The notes under the pieces were generated by a model that saw only the letters and a program-made list of their open reading frames with translations, searched no databases and was not told the DNA's origin. Below, piece after piece: positions 1 to 6,950 of a DNA stretch of 19,656 bases (position 1 is its first letter; each line of letters begins with the position of its first letter). Both the position numbers and the translations under genes were made by a program. The DNA lies in the NCBI GenBank assembly GCA_018817365.1, contig JAHISY010000120.1, positions 1 through 19,656 of the forward strand, given 5' to 3'. This DNA is from Patescibacteria group bacterium. Its GTDB lineage: Bacteria > Patescibacteriota > Gracilibacteria > JAHISY01.

Positions 1-1
1 C

Positions 2-97
2 GCTCATCTCAAACAAAAGGTAAAACTTCATCGTGGTCTGCGAGCTCATCGGAGGAAGAAGATGGCTGACTATTTTTTGGAAAATGGGATTAAGTAG
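2..97 (+). CDS. C-terminal end of an upstream gene (partial, unidentified)
   Basis: An open frame enters from the left edge and stops at TAG 95-97. The visible 31 residues are strongly basic in the first two thirds and end in MADYFLENGIK. A terminator hairpin (81-110) holds this stop codon in its loop, which supports this frame as the true gene end. The competing frame starting at base 1 is a Ser/Glu-rich low-complexity run stopping at 67-69, and I consider it less likely. The basic tail would suit a nucleic-acid-binding or ribosomal protein, but I do not recognise the family. Confidence 0.45.
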   Translation, partial: AHLKQKVKLHRGLRAHRRKKMADYFLENGIK

Positions 98-110
98 ACC
101 CCATTTTTTT
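81..110 (+). terminator. Rho-independent terminator of the upstream partial gene
   Basis: AAAATGGG (81-88) pairs exactly with CCCATTTT (100-107) across an 11-nt loop, and the T run continues to 110. The stop codon of the partial gene falls in the loop. Confidence 0.7.
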
Positions 111-150
111 CATTAAGCCCTAAATCCTAATGCTTTAAGCGCCGAAGCTA

Positions 151-166
151 CCTGCCTGTCGGCAGG
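151..166. repeat. GC-rich hairpin CCTGCC-TGTC-GGCAGG
   Basis: A perfect 6-bp stem (151-156 with 161-166) closes a TGTC loop, and GCG at 139-141 can pair with CGC at 167-169 outside it. No T run follows on either strand, so this is not an ordinary terminator. It resembles short GC-rich palindromes that I recall as dispersed repeats in candidate-phyla genomes; this is memory, not a search. Confidence 0.55.
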
Positions 167-312
167 CGCGGTATTAAATGGCTTTTTTGTTGCGAATTGG
201 TATCAGTTTTCAATTTCCAAGCGCCAATCTCGCGTTCGCGGGATAGGGGAGTTGGCTGGATTAGAAATTGTCATACAGCGTGAGATTTCGCTAGGCGATG
301 ATTTAATCTCTC

Positions 313-342
313 GTTAACCTACCGCTTAAGCAGTAGGTTAAC
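313..342. repeat. 30-bp near-perfect palindrome, TTAACC/GGTTAA family
   Basis: The arms GTTAACCTAC (313-322) and GTAGGTTAAC (333-342) are exact complements. The centre is also self-complementary except for one C-A mismatch at 323/332. The 28-bp core at 314-341 has the same length, the same TTAACC/GGTTAA ends and the same central TTAA as the core of the palindrome at 16468-16503. Confidence 0.75.
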
Positions 343-391
343 TTGATTATGAAATTAGAAATTTCTTAGAAACTTTATCACAACTTTTTGC

Positions 392-397
392 TAAAAT
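392..397 (+). promoter_or_regulatory. Probable -10 box (TAAAAT) of the PAP2 gene
   Basis: TAAAAT ends 8 nt before the ATG at 406, which would place transcription start at or next to the start codon (leaderless mRNA). No good -35 hexamer and no Shine-Dalgarno are visible. The same hexamer precedes most genes in the window. Confidence 0.5.
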
Positions 398-405
398 TAA
401 TTGCG

Positions 406-981
406 ATGTTGAATTGGTGGCTGATCGCGGTTCTGATTTTTTTCACCCTCATTGGCTTTTTTTATCTTGATAAATTAATCCTCAAGTTTACCGAGCAGCT
501 GCGTAAAAAATTCCATCCCATCATTGATGAGTTTTTCCGCGCGATTTCTTTTACGCCTTTCGTGGTTTTTACGCTTTATATTATTCCCACAATTTTTGTT
601 TTTTTTAAGATGGAAGATGATATTGTTTGGTTTTCTATCGCCGCTCTCACGCTCGCGTGTTTGCTTGCTACCGGCTTGGCTTTTGTGATGAAATACATTT
701 TCAAACGCGTTCGTCCGCTCGGCAACACCACTTATCTTGGTAAAATCGATTCTGCATTTCCATCTGCCCACACTGCCGGTAGTTTTGTCGCGGCTTTTAC
801 GATTGCGATTTTTTGGCCGGCATGGAGCGTTCTTTTTCTTACGCTTGCTTTTCTCGTGGCGGTTTCCCGCATGTATCTCGAATTGCATTTTTTCTCTGAC
901 GTGATGGGAGGCGTTCTCCTCGCATATTTGATGGTCATTCTCGCGCTTGATTCTCAAATTCTCATTTTCCTCGGACTTTGA
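406..981 (+). CDS. PAP2-family membrane phosphatase (lipid phosphate phosphatase)
   Basis: This is a 191-residue integral membrane protein of the type 2 phosphatidic acid phosphatase family, which removes phosphate from lipid phosphates or diphosphates such as undecaprenyl diphosphate. All three catalytic motifs are present: K96-x6-R103P104, P119SAH122, and S154R155-x5-H161-x3-D165, with the catalytic histidines at 122 and 161. About five to six hydrophobic segments surround them, as usual for the family. I chose ATG 406 over an in-frame TTG at 388 because a TAAAAT box ends 8 nt upstream of the ATG and the TTG would lie upstream of that box. The downstream kinase-like gene at 1494 suggests a role in lipid-carrier recycling. 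The substrate cannot be told from sequence. Confidence 0.88.
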   Translation: MLNWWLIAVLIFFTLIGFFYLDKLILKFTEQLRKKFHPIIDEFFRAISFTPFVVFTLYIIPTIFVFFKMEDDIVWFSIAALTLACLLATGLAFVMKYIFKRVRPLGNTTYLGKIDSAFPSAHTAGSFVAAFTIAIFWPAWSVLFLTLAFLVAVSRMYLELHFFSDVMGGVLLAYLMVILALDSQILIFLGL

Positions 982-1014
982 AAAATCCGCCAGCTCTGAG
1001 TTAACTTTACTGGA

Positions 1015-1353
1015 ATGAAAAATATGAAGGACAAAAATTCCACGAATTCTAGTTTCCGCTGCGCGAATTGCAATCGCTCTGTTCCGCCCGCTGAGAAAAC
1101 CGCGCGCAACCATTGCCCATTTTGCTTATGGAGTTTGCATGTTGATTCCGAAGTTCCCGGCGATCGAAATTCAAACTGCGGCGGGAAGATGGAACCGGCA
1201 GCGATTTTTCAAAAACACGGTGAATGGATTGTCGTCCATCGCTGCGCGGAGTGCGGGAAAGAGATTAGCAATAAATGCGCGCGGGATGATAATTTCGAAA
1301 CACTTCTCAGCATTTCTCCAAACTCCAATAACCAAATTCCAAATTTCAAATAA
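1015..1353 (+). CDS. RNHCP-domain zinc-ribbon protein
   Basis: A 112-residue cysteine-rich protein carrying the signature that names the RNHCP family: R31-N-H-C-P35, followed by FCLWS and HVD, then PGDR and a late HRC-x2-C. Putative metal ligands come in pairs at C16/C19, C34/C37 and C77/C80, with C55 and C88 in addition, so it probably binds zinc. The family's molecular role is unknown to me; nucleic-acid binding is a guess from the zinc ribbons. The last ten or so residues (Asn- and Ile-rich) and the TAA stop are encoded by an AT-rich repeat that begins near 1325, so the native C-terminus has probably been replaced or extended. No Shine-Dalgarno precedes ATG 1015. Confidence 0.85.
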   Translation: MKNMKDKNSTNSSFRCANCNRSVPPAEKTARNHCPFCLWSLHVDSEVPGDRNSNCGGKMEPAAIFQKHGEWIVVHRCAECGKEISNKCARDDNFETLLSISPNSNNQIPNFK

Positions 1354-1406
1354 ATCACAAATTTCAAATGTTTTGAATTTGATATTTAGTATTTATTTGG
1401 AATTTG
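1340..1406. repeat. AT-rich inverted repeat overlapping the RNHCP stop codon
   Basis: The 16-nt arms at 1340-1355 and 1391-1406 are complementary at 15 of 16 positions. The interior repeats the same CAAATTTCAAA vocabulary and can form a smaller inner stem. The 13-bp string TTTCAAATAAATC (1344-1356) recurs exactly at 3867-3879. The TAA stop of the preceding gene (1351-1353) lies inside the left arm. Confidence 0.65.
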
Positions 1407-1458
1407 CTACTTGAGATTTGAAAATTAAAAACTTTTCTCAAAACTTTTCTTTTCGAAG

Positions 1459-1464
1459 TAAAAT
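1459..1464 (+). promoter_or_regulatory. Probable -10 box (TAAAAT) of the kinase-like gene
   Basis: TAAAAT lies 29 nt upstream of ATG 1494, giving a predicted leader of roughly 22 nt. No -35 consensus is visible at the usual spacing. Confidence 0.4.
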
Positions 1465-1493
1465 CTTTTGGAATTTAATTCCCACTTCTAAAT

Positions 1494-2087
1494 ATGGCCA
1501 AGATGCCCGTCACTCCTCTCGAAATTCGGCGGCAGCTGCTCCACATTTTTTTAGGACTCACGCTTGTTACGCTCCTCAATCACGGGATTCTTGATTCGTG
1601 GAATCTTTTTTGGATTCTCATTCTCGGGATCATCCTCTCGTGGCTTTCATTGAAGTTCCGAATTCCGATTGTGGCGTGGTTTCTCGACAAATTCGAACGC
1701 AAACAAGTCCGACCGGGGAAAGGGGCGATCACATATTTCATCGGCGTGATTCTCGCCCTTCAAATTTTTCCGCCGGAAATCGCGTATGCGGCGATTCTCA
1801 TTCTCGCGGTCGGTGACGGGGTGAGTTCGCTGATTGGTCCGTTCGGGAAGCTGAGAACAAAACTTTCTGACAAAAAACTGCTCGAAGGCACGATTGCTGG
1901 CGGAGCATTCGGCGGAGCGGCGGCGATGGTTTTTGTCGCGCCGCTTGAGGCTTTCGTCGCGGCTTTTATCGCGATGATTTTCGAGGCGATGGAAATTCGA
2001 TTCAATCAAAAACTTCTCAACGACAATGTTACCGTTCCGCTCGTTGCCGGCACGGTTATTGTTCTGCTGCGCGGGTGGGGATTTTAA
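1494..2087 (+). CDS. CTP-dependent polyprenol/dolichol-kinase-like membrane protein (COG0170 type)
   Basis: A 197-residue polytopic membrane protein of the group containing dolichol kinase (SEC59), phytol kinase and CTP-using diacylglycerol kinases. Recognisable blocks are RRQLLHI (12-18), a basic loop with RPGKGAITYFIG (73-84), the hydrophobic segment ending AVGDGVSSLIG (105-115), KLLEGTIAGG (128-137) and LNDNVTVPLVAG (175-186). The DG pair and the K-x2-EG block are typical nucleotide-binding positions in this family. It would phosphorylate a lipid alcohol using CTP; polyprenol is the natural guess next to a PAP2 phosphatase, but phytol or diacylglycerol cannot be excluded. It could also be annotated as phosphatidate cytidylyltransferase, a related fold. 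Transcription ends at the hairpin at 2180-2213. Confidence 0.82.
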   Translation: MAKMPVTPLEIRRQLLHIFLGLTLVTLLNHGILDSWNLFWILILGIILSWLSLKFRIPIVAWFLDKFERKQVRPGKGAITYFIGVILALQIFPPEIAYAAILILAVGDGVSSLIGPFGKLRTKLSDKKLLEGTIAGGAFGGAAAMVFVAPLEAFVAAFIAMIFEAMEIRFNQKLLNDNVTVPLVAGTVIVLLRGWGF

Positions 2088-2145
2088 TTTCGCTGTAACG
2101 TTCATTCTTGTTAAATTATTCGCAAGCTTCTAAATGAGATTTAGA

Positions 2146-2173
2146 GTAGAGGCATATTGCAATGCACCTCTAC
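2146..2173. repeat. 28-bp palindromic repeat, GTAGAG/CTCTAC family (copy 1, imperfect)
   Basis: The ends GTAGAGG (2146-2152) and CCTCTAC (2167-2173) pair perfectly; the interior contains ATTGCAAT with three mismatched flanking positions. It matches the element at 16135-16162 in length (28 bp), in both ends, and in the following CGG. Both copies lie just downstream of a plus-strand gene. Confidence 0.7.
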
Positions 2174-2179
2174 GGATTC

Positions 2180-2213
2180 AAAAAACCACCGCCCTTACTG
2201 GTGGTGGTTTTTT
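2180..2213. terminator. Bidirectional rho-independent terminator
   Basis: AAAAAACCACC (2180-2190) pairs with GGTGGTTTTTT (2203-2213), and the T run extends to 2215. The A run on the left gives the equivalent T run on the other strand. It therefore serves both the plus-strand kinase-like gene and the converging minus-strand proS/lipoprotein unit. Confidence 0.85.
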
Positions 2214-2234
2214 TTGTTGAAAACATTTTTCTGA

Positions 2235-2507
2235 CTATTCCTCAATCGAAGGTGGCAGTGGTTCTTCGGTTGGATCTAGAATTTCTTCGACTGGAAGTAC
2301 CGTTTCGGGACTTTCGAGAGAATCGTCGACCGGAAGCGCGACTTCGGAATCATCAAAGAATTCCTCGACTGGCGAGACAGGCATGATTTCCTCAACCGGT
2401 AGCGGGGGAGGCGGCGGTGGCGGTGGCAAAGAATCTTCCTCCATCCCAGTCGGGATTTTGCAGCCAGCCAAAAGTATGATGCTGAAAACGATGATAAGTT
2501 TTCTCAT
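2235..2507 (-). CDS. Small proline/glutamate-rich lipoprotein
   Basis: A 90-residue predicted lipoprotein. The N-terminus MRKLIIVFSIILLAGC is a signal peptide with a clear lipobox (LAGC, Cys16), so the mature protein would be lipid-anchored on the outer face of the membrane. The rest is low-complexity: a run of eight prolines (28-35) followed by an acidic repeat in which LPVEE, SPVEE, LPVDD and LPVEE recur. This suggests an extended, negatively charged spacer with no folded domain. It lies 49 nt downstream of proS on the same strand and ends at the shared terminator, so co-transcription is likely. No Shine-Dalgarno is visible. I know no function; low-complexity composition makes homology searches unreliable. 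Confidence 0.72.
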   Translation of the reverse strand: MRKLIIVFSIILLAGCKIPTGMEEDSLPPPPPPPPLPVEEIMPVSPVEEFFDDSEVALPVDDSLESPETVLPVEEILDPTEEPLPPSIEE

Positions 2508-2556
2508 TTTAAAAGAGGTTAAAAGTTTAAAACTTTAAGAAGTTTAACTCTTCAAA

Positions 2557-3762
2557 TTATTTTTTCAAAATCTCATCAACTTTCACGATTTCTACTTTTT
2601 CTGAATTCCGTTTTTTTAATTCCACGCCGCCCTTTTCCAAAGTTTTCAAACTCACCACTACTCGCCGCGGAATCCCGATCAAATCCGCATCCGCAAACTT
2701 CTCGCCCGCTCCGCAATTCCGTTCGTCAAAAAGCACTTCCACATTCTTCTCGCGGAGCTTCTCGTAAATCTTCCCTGCCTCTTTTTTCACTGCCTCGTCC
2801 TTGCCGAGCGAAATTAAATTTATCGCGAACGGCGCGACGCTTTCCGGCCAAATCAAACCTTTTTCGTCGTGCCACACCTCTGCGATTGTCGCGACCAATC
2901 TGGACACGCCGATGCCATAGCAGCCCATCAAAACTTTTTGCTGTTCGCCTTTTTCGTTCGCAAAATTCAGGTCAAAAGCATCCGAATATTTCGTGCCGAG
3001 ATCGAAGATGTTCCCCACTTCCGAGCCTTTCGCTTCCCGCAGTTCTCCGCCGCACTTTTCGCATTTCGAAATATTTAGCTCAATATTCCAGCCGAGCTCG
3101 CATTTTTCACAAATTTTAATTCGATCCTCGCCAGCTTCCGTGAGCACTTGAAATTCATGGGAAATGTTTTCCGTGAAATCGCCGCCGCCGGCTGCGACAA
3201 GGAAACTTTTCAGTCCGCATTTTTCAAAGATGCGAAAATAACTTTGTTTCACCCGTTCATAATATTCAGCCAAATCTTCTTGATTTGCGTGGAAAGAATA
3301 AAGATCTTTCATCAAAAACTCCCGTCCGCGGAGTAGTCCCGATTTTGCGCGCGGCTCGTTGCGGAATTTCGTTTGAATTTGATATGCGGCAAAAGGCAGG
3401 TCGCGGTAACTTTTGATTCTCTGCTTCGCGAGTGGCGTGATGATTTCTTCGTGGCTCCAGCCGAGTACCATTTTTTCCGTTGGTCGAAAAGCAATCGCCA
3501 CGATGTCGCGCCCCGTTTTCTTCCAATTTTCCAGCGGAGTGAGCGCCGGCATGAGCACTTCCTGCCCGCCGATTGCATTCATCTCCTCGCGGACGATCCC
3601 CTCGATTTTCGCCAGCACTCTTCTGCCAAACGGCAGATACGAATACACCCCCGCTGCTTCTTTTTTCACGAAACCGGCTTGCGTGAGTAGTTTCGCGTTC
3701 ACGCTGTCGGCATCATGGGCGATAGTTTTACTCGTTTGCGAGAGAGATTGGGAGAGTTTCAT
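2557..3762 (-). CDS. proS: Prolyl-tRNA synthetase, short form without editing insertion
   Basis: Class II synthetase charging tRNA-Pro; 401 residues from ATG 3762. Motif 2 appears as FRNEPRAKSGLLRGREFLMKD (133-153, abbreviated here by its ends) with the family block GWSHEE at 101-106. Motif 3 is GCYGIGVSRLVATIAE (280-295), and the C-terminal anticodon-binding domain runs from about 312. Only about 120 residues separate motifs 2 and 3, so the roughly 180-residue Ala-tRNA editing (INS) domain of typical bacterial ProRS is absent. In that interval sits a CxxC pair, C218/C221 and C234/C237, probably a zinc ribbon. I rejected the 13-residue upstream extension because a TAAAAT box (3797-3792) is appropriately placed for ATG 3762. 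Editing may be absent or supplied in trans. Confidence 0.95.
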   Translation of the reverse strand: MKLSQSLSQTSKTIAHDADSVNAKLLTQAGFVKKEAAGVYSYLPFGRRVLAKIEGIVREEMNAIGGQEVLMPALTPLENWKKTGRDIVAIAFRPTEKMVLGWSHEEIITPLAKQRIKSYRDLPFAAYQIQTKFRNEPRAKSGLLRGREFLMKDLYSFHANQEDLAEYYERVKQSYFRIFEKCGLKSFLVAAGGGDFTENISHEFQVLTEAGEDRIKICEKCELGWNIELNISKCEKCGGELREAKGSEVGNIFDLGTKYSDAFDLNFANEKGEQQKVLMGCYGIGVSRLVATIAEVWHDEKGLIWPESVAPFAINLISLGKDEAVKKEAGKIYEKLREKNVEVLFDERNCGAGEKFADADLIGIPRRVVVSLKTLEKGGVELKKRNSEKVEIVKVDEILKK

Positions 3763-3791
3763 TGAAAAATATGAAAGATAAAGATAACAGG

Positions 3792-3797
3792 ATTTTA
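3792..3797 (-). promoter_or_regulatory. Probable -10 box (TAAAAT) of proS
   Basis: On the minus strand TAAAAT occupies 3797-3792, predicting transcription start near 3785 and a leader of about 22 nt before ATG 3762. No strong -35 is visible. Confidence 0.5.
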
Positions 3798-3801
3798 GCA
3801 C

Positions 3802-4010
3802 CCTGAAGATAAAGCGTGTTTTTTGCAGAGGTAGACTTTTTAATTTTTAAGATTCAAGTTTCAAATTTTCAAATAAATCCAAAATCTCAAAACAACTACA
3901 GGAATTTTATTTAACAGGCTGGCTTACAGGGTAGATCTGAATTATCAAGACCACTCTTGATCCAAAAAAATATTATTGCAACTTTTAATCCAGCAAATTA
4001 TTTGATGTTG
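3802..4010. other. Intergenic region between divergent proS and DUF2339 genes
   Basis: No coding frame is supported. An AT-rich tract at about 3850-3895 shares TTTCAAATAAATC (3867-3879) with the inverted repeat at 1340-1406. A 7-bp inverted repeat ATCAAGA-CCAC-TCTTGAT sits at 3944-3961 without a T run; it could be a small operator or RNA hairpin. Confidence 0.5.
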
Positions 4011-4039
4011 TTGTTTCAAATTCTCGAAGTAGTTAAACT
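4011..4039 (+). promoter_or_regulatory. Sigma70-like promoter of the DUF2339/TSP3 operon
   Basis: TTGTTT (4011-4016) and TAAACT (4034-4039) are separated by 17 bp. Predicted transcription start is near 4046, leaving about 15 nt of leader before ATG 4061. Confidence 0.55.
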
Positions 4040-4060
4040 GAGTTCGATTAATTAAACATT

Positions 4061-5740
4061 ATGGAGATTCTTTTTCTTATAATTATTACAGTTGCTATCA
4101 TTGTTGCTTTTACGAGAATTAGCGACTTAAAAAAGAGGATTAATATTTTGGAGAGCAATGCAAGCAGCAAGCCCTTGCAGAGACCGGCTCGAGTCAGCGT
4201 ACCTCAGTCAGTCAAAGCCGGAGCACAAACCATCCGCCAAACAACCGAGTCTAAGCCGGGAGTTATGCGTAGTTTTTTTATTTGGCTAAAAACAGATTGG
4301 CTCATGAAGCTGGGGGCATTTTTTCTTATCCTGGCGCTGGTTTGGTTTGTGACATTTTCTTTCATGGAAAACTGGATTGGTCCGGTGGGCAGAGTTACTC
4401 TCGGAATTTTGGCTGGGGCAGCTTTGTTGTTTTGGGGGCACACTTTGATCTCCAAAAAGCCGGTTCCCGGTCAGGTGATTGTGGTTACGGGTGCTACGAT
4501 GGTTTTGCTCACGGTTTTTGCCGCTCGCGATATTTATGATTTTTTTACTCCGGCTTCGGCTCTCGGCATTATGGCGATCACAGTTGCGCTTACCGCGGTG
4601 ATTGCAGTCGTGCACAGGACTTTGGCCTTGGCAGTTTTGGCTTTGATAGGTGGCGCGGTTGCCCCTCTGCTCACAGCTGCTCCTTCTCCGGATTTCACAG
4701 CTCTGCTCGCTTACATCTTCATCCTTGATTTGGGTGTGTTGGCAGTAGTGGCTTTGCGGAGCTGGCGATCTTTGGTTGTTTTAGGGCTGATAATCACCGG
4801 AGGATTTAGTTCGGCTTTTTTTGAAATGAACGAATCCACGGTTTGGACATTTATGGCACTATTCTTTGCACTGTTTTTCGCCGTATCCACTTCGGCGATT
4901 TGGCGGAGCAAAAAAGCGCTCATCGTCGACCTTATCACTACTGCGTTAGCAGTCGCGCTTGGTATTTTTTGGGTAGCCGAATTTATCCCCGACCATCTTC
5001 AAAGCGTGGTTTTGGCGGGGGCGGCTTTGGTAGCGATAGTTTTGAGTTCATTACTTTTTCGGCGAGGTGCGCCGAGTATTGTGGTTTACACTCATGGTGC
5101 TGCTGCCATGGCTCTCTTGGGGGCGGCTACTGCTTTTGAGCTCGAAGGTGAGGCTCTCACGATTGCTTTTTTTGTTGAAGCGCTTGCTTTACTGGCAGTC
5201 GCACGTTTTGGCATGAAGGATACACATGCAGTTTGGGGGGCTTCTTTTTTACAAATTATTCCGCTACTGCTTGCCTTCGAAAGTTTTGATCGCTGGAATG
5301 ATTTGGGTGATGAGTTTGCTGTCGTGTTGGCGGGAATGCTTTCGCTGACCGCAGGCGCTTTGATTTTGCGAAACTTTTTTCCAGCCGATCAAAAAAGCCG
5401 GTTGCCTCAAATTTTTTCCACCCTAGCTGTTATATTCTCAGTGGTGCTCATTTGGAGATTTTTAGAAGTTCTCATCGATTCTCACAGCTATGCGCATGGG
5501 GCTGCTTTAGTTGTTTACTCGCTAGCAGGGGTTGCTTTATTTTTTCGCGGAACTTTGCAAAATCTCAAAACAGAGCGGATTGCCGGGATTATTTTACTTA
5601 CGGTAGTGACCTTGAGGTTGTTGTTTGTGGAAGTTTGGAGTATGAGTCTCGGTGGCAAAATCATTACCTTCTTGGTTGTGGGAGCTTTATTTGTTTCTAC
5701 AGCTTTTTTCAAAAAATCTAACCAACCCAATAATGCGTAA
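4061..5740 (+). CDS. DUF2339-family polytopic membrane protein
   Basis: A 559-residue protein starting with a transmembrane helix (1-18) followed by a short charged segment likely to be a coiled coil (20-33). A polar linker to about residue 78 precedes roughly fifteen hydrophobic helices filling the rest. The block from W80 to G126, with L-x-K-L-G-A-F-F-L-I then W105IGPVGR followed by a Gly/Ala-rich helix, is the family hallmark of DUF2339. The biochemical role is unknown; the architecture resembles a large membrane scaffold or transporter-like protein. Its stop codon overlaps the next gene's start by 8 bp, so the two products are probably made in proportion and may act together at the envelope. 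Confidence 0.85.
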   Translation: MEILFLIIITVAIIVAFTRISDLKKRINILESNASSKPLQRPARVSVPQSVKAGAQTIRQTTESKPGVMRSFFIWLKTDWLMKLGAFFLILALVWFVTFSFMENWIGPVGRVTLGILAGAALLFWGHTLISKKPVPGQVIVVTGATMVLLTVFAARDIYDFFTPASALGIMAITVALTAVIAVVHRTLALAVLALIGGAVAPLLTAAPSPDFTALLAYIFILDLGVLAVVALRSWRSLVVLGLIITGGFSSAFFEMNESTVWTFMALFFALFFAVSTSAIWRSKKALIVDLITTALAVALGIFWVAEFIPDHLQSVVLAGAALVAIVLSSLLFRRGAPSIVVYTHGAAAMALLGAATAFELEGEALTIAFFVEALALLAVARFGMKDTHAVWGASFLQIIPLLLAFESFDRWNDLGDEFAVVLAGMLSLTAGALILRNFFPADQKSRLPQIFSTLAVIFSVVLIWRFLEVLIDSHSYAHGAALVVYSLAGVALFFRGTLQNLKTERIAGIILLTVVTLRLLFVEVWSMSLGGKIITFLVVGALFVSTAFFKKSNQPNNA

Positions 5741-6866
5741 ACTTTTTCTTTCGCTCATGGTCTGCTTTTTGGCAGTTGGTGTTAGTTTTGCCGCGGAAGC
5801 TGATTTCAGTGTTTTTCGCAAAATCTACAATCCTCAATTGCCAGAATTGCAGCTACCTGAGCGAGTAAAGGTTACTTTGCCAGTACAAGACTTTGGGATT
5901 GTAATTGTCGAGACCACCACCAAGACTCCGCAGCCATGGGCGCGAATTCGCAAAATCGAAACAATCAAAGCATCAATTACTCAAACTTCCGCGCTAATTG
6001 GTTCGCCAAACAATCTCACCGACGGGAAGCACGAAACCACCGCGGAATTTGATTTGGACGCGGATGGGGGTGAGGCGAGTGTAATTTTTGAGGCTATGCC
6101 CTCGATTATCTCGGCACAATTAAAAATAATTCTCGCTCGGAATGTTGCATTACCGCGAGATATTGAGATCGCGGTTTGGGATGAGGACAAGTGGAAAACG
6201 GTTTTGGCTAAAAGTCGTTTGAATGGATCAGTAGTTAATTTTCCTGAAAACAGCGCCAACAAATGGAGAGTGAGGTTTTGGCACGCACAACCACTTCGTT
6301 TGAGCGAACTCCAACTCGTAGATGCAAATTCTCGCGTTCAAGATACTGGCGAAGAATATGTTTGGTTAGCGCGCCCGGGAGAGGTTTACATGATTTACGC
6401 GGATGCAGCTACGAGTACGCGGATTGCTGCCGGAGAATCAGGCAACTTGCTAGCTGATACTGAAGAGATTTTAGAAATTACTTCCGGGGTTATTTCGCAA
6501 AATCCAAATTTCAAAGAGCCAGATTCTGATGGAGATGGTGTTGTCGATATTCGCGACAATTGTGTAAGTCTCGCGAACCTAGATCAAGCCGATTTAGATT
6601 CAAACGGCAGGGGAGATGCGTGTGAAGACCATGATAAAGATGGAGTGATGGACGACAAAGATAACTGCCCGTCTCACGCCAATCGGAATCAAAAAGATGT
6701 CGATGCAGACGGGATTGGAGATGTGTGCGACCCCACAGAAAGCCGTCTGACGGAAAAATTTCCATGGCTGCCGTGGGCGGCGATGGTGGCGGTGACGATT
6801 GTTGTCGGCTTCATCATCACGAAAACTATTCAAGATGCGCGTAAAAATGAAGAAGAGCAGCAGTAA
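5733..6866 (+). CDS. Secreted, membrane-anchored thrombospondin type 3 repeat protein
   Basis: 377 residues from ATG 5733, chosen because a signal peptide begins exactly there (hydrophobic 5-19, likely cleavage after AEA or AFA-type residues near 21-23) and because the ATG overlaps the preceding stop (ATGCGTAA). Residues about 75-197 look like a beta-rich discoidin/F5-8 type C-like module (NLTDG at 94-98, SELQLVD at 191-197); this is moderate inference. Residues 264-333 are thrombospondin type 3 repeats with DSDGDG-, DLDSNGRGD-, DKDG- and DADGIGD-type calcium loops and paired cysteines C277/C297 and C312/C332. A transmembrane helix (344-362) and short charged tail end the protein, which would place the bulk outside the cell. 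It probably acts in adhesion or as a calcium-stabilised spacer. Confidence 0.85.
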   Translation: MRKLFLSLMVCFLAVGVSFAAEADFSVFRKIYNPQLPELQLPERVKVTLPVQDFGIVIVETTTKTPQPWARIRKIETIKASITQTSALIGSPNNLTDGKHETTAEFDLDADGGEASVIFEAMPSIISAQLKIILARNVALPRDIEIAVWDEDKWKTVLAKSRLNGSVVNFPENSANKWRVRFWHAQPLRLSELQLVDANSRVQDTGEEYVWLARPGEVYMIYADAATSTRIAAGESGNLLADTEEILEITSGVISQNPNFKEPDSDGDGVVDIRDNCVSLANLDQADLDSNGRGDACEDHDKDGVMDDKDNCPSHANRNQKDVDADGIGDVCDPTESRLTEKFPWLPWAAMVAVTIVVGFIITKTIQDARKNEEEQQ

Positions 6867-6930
6867 TCTGCGGTTGAAGAAAGCCTAGAGAGAATTTAGC
6901 AGCAAAGTTTCTTTAACAATCTTTCCGAAA

Positions 6931-6940
6931 AAGGAGAGGT
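6931..6940 (+). promoter_or_regulatory. Shine-Dalgarno-like site of the PD-(D/E)XK nuclease gene
   Basis: AAGGAGAGGT ends 10 nt before ATG 6951. It is the clearest ribosome-binding site in the window; most neighbours have none. Confidence 0.55.
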
Positions 6941-6950
6941 AAGATATGCG

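Larger units (their letters stand above)
111..387. other. Gene-free stretch with several hairpins
   Basis: I see no convincing coding frame, tRNA or known RNA here. It holds the GC-rich hairpin at 151-166, a 7-bp stem with a GTTC loop at 227-244 (ATCTCGC/GCGGGAT, including one G-T pair), and the 30-bp palindrome at 313-342. Such a density of inverted repeats suggests a landing area for repeat elements or an unrecognised structured RNA. No evidence separates these two options. Confidence 0.5.

Noticed and set aside
111..387. tRNA or other structured RNA gene in the left gene-free stretch
   Set aside because: The hairpins do not assemble into a cloverleaf, and no TψC-type or anticodon arm could be placed.
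475..1113. Long minus-strand open frame opposite the PAP2 gene
   Set aside because: It lies wholly antisense to a gene with three intact catalytic motifs; its own translation is Arg/Lys/Asn-rich and has no recognisable domain.
3944..3961. Terminator or riboswitch in the proS/DUF2339 intergenic region
   Set aside because: The hairpin has a 7-bp stem but is followed by an A run, not a T run, on the plus strand, and no known riboswitch core is recognisable.
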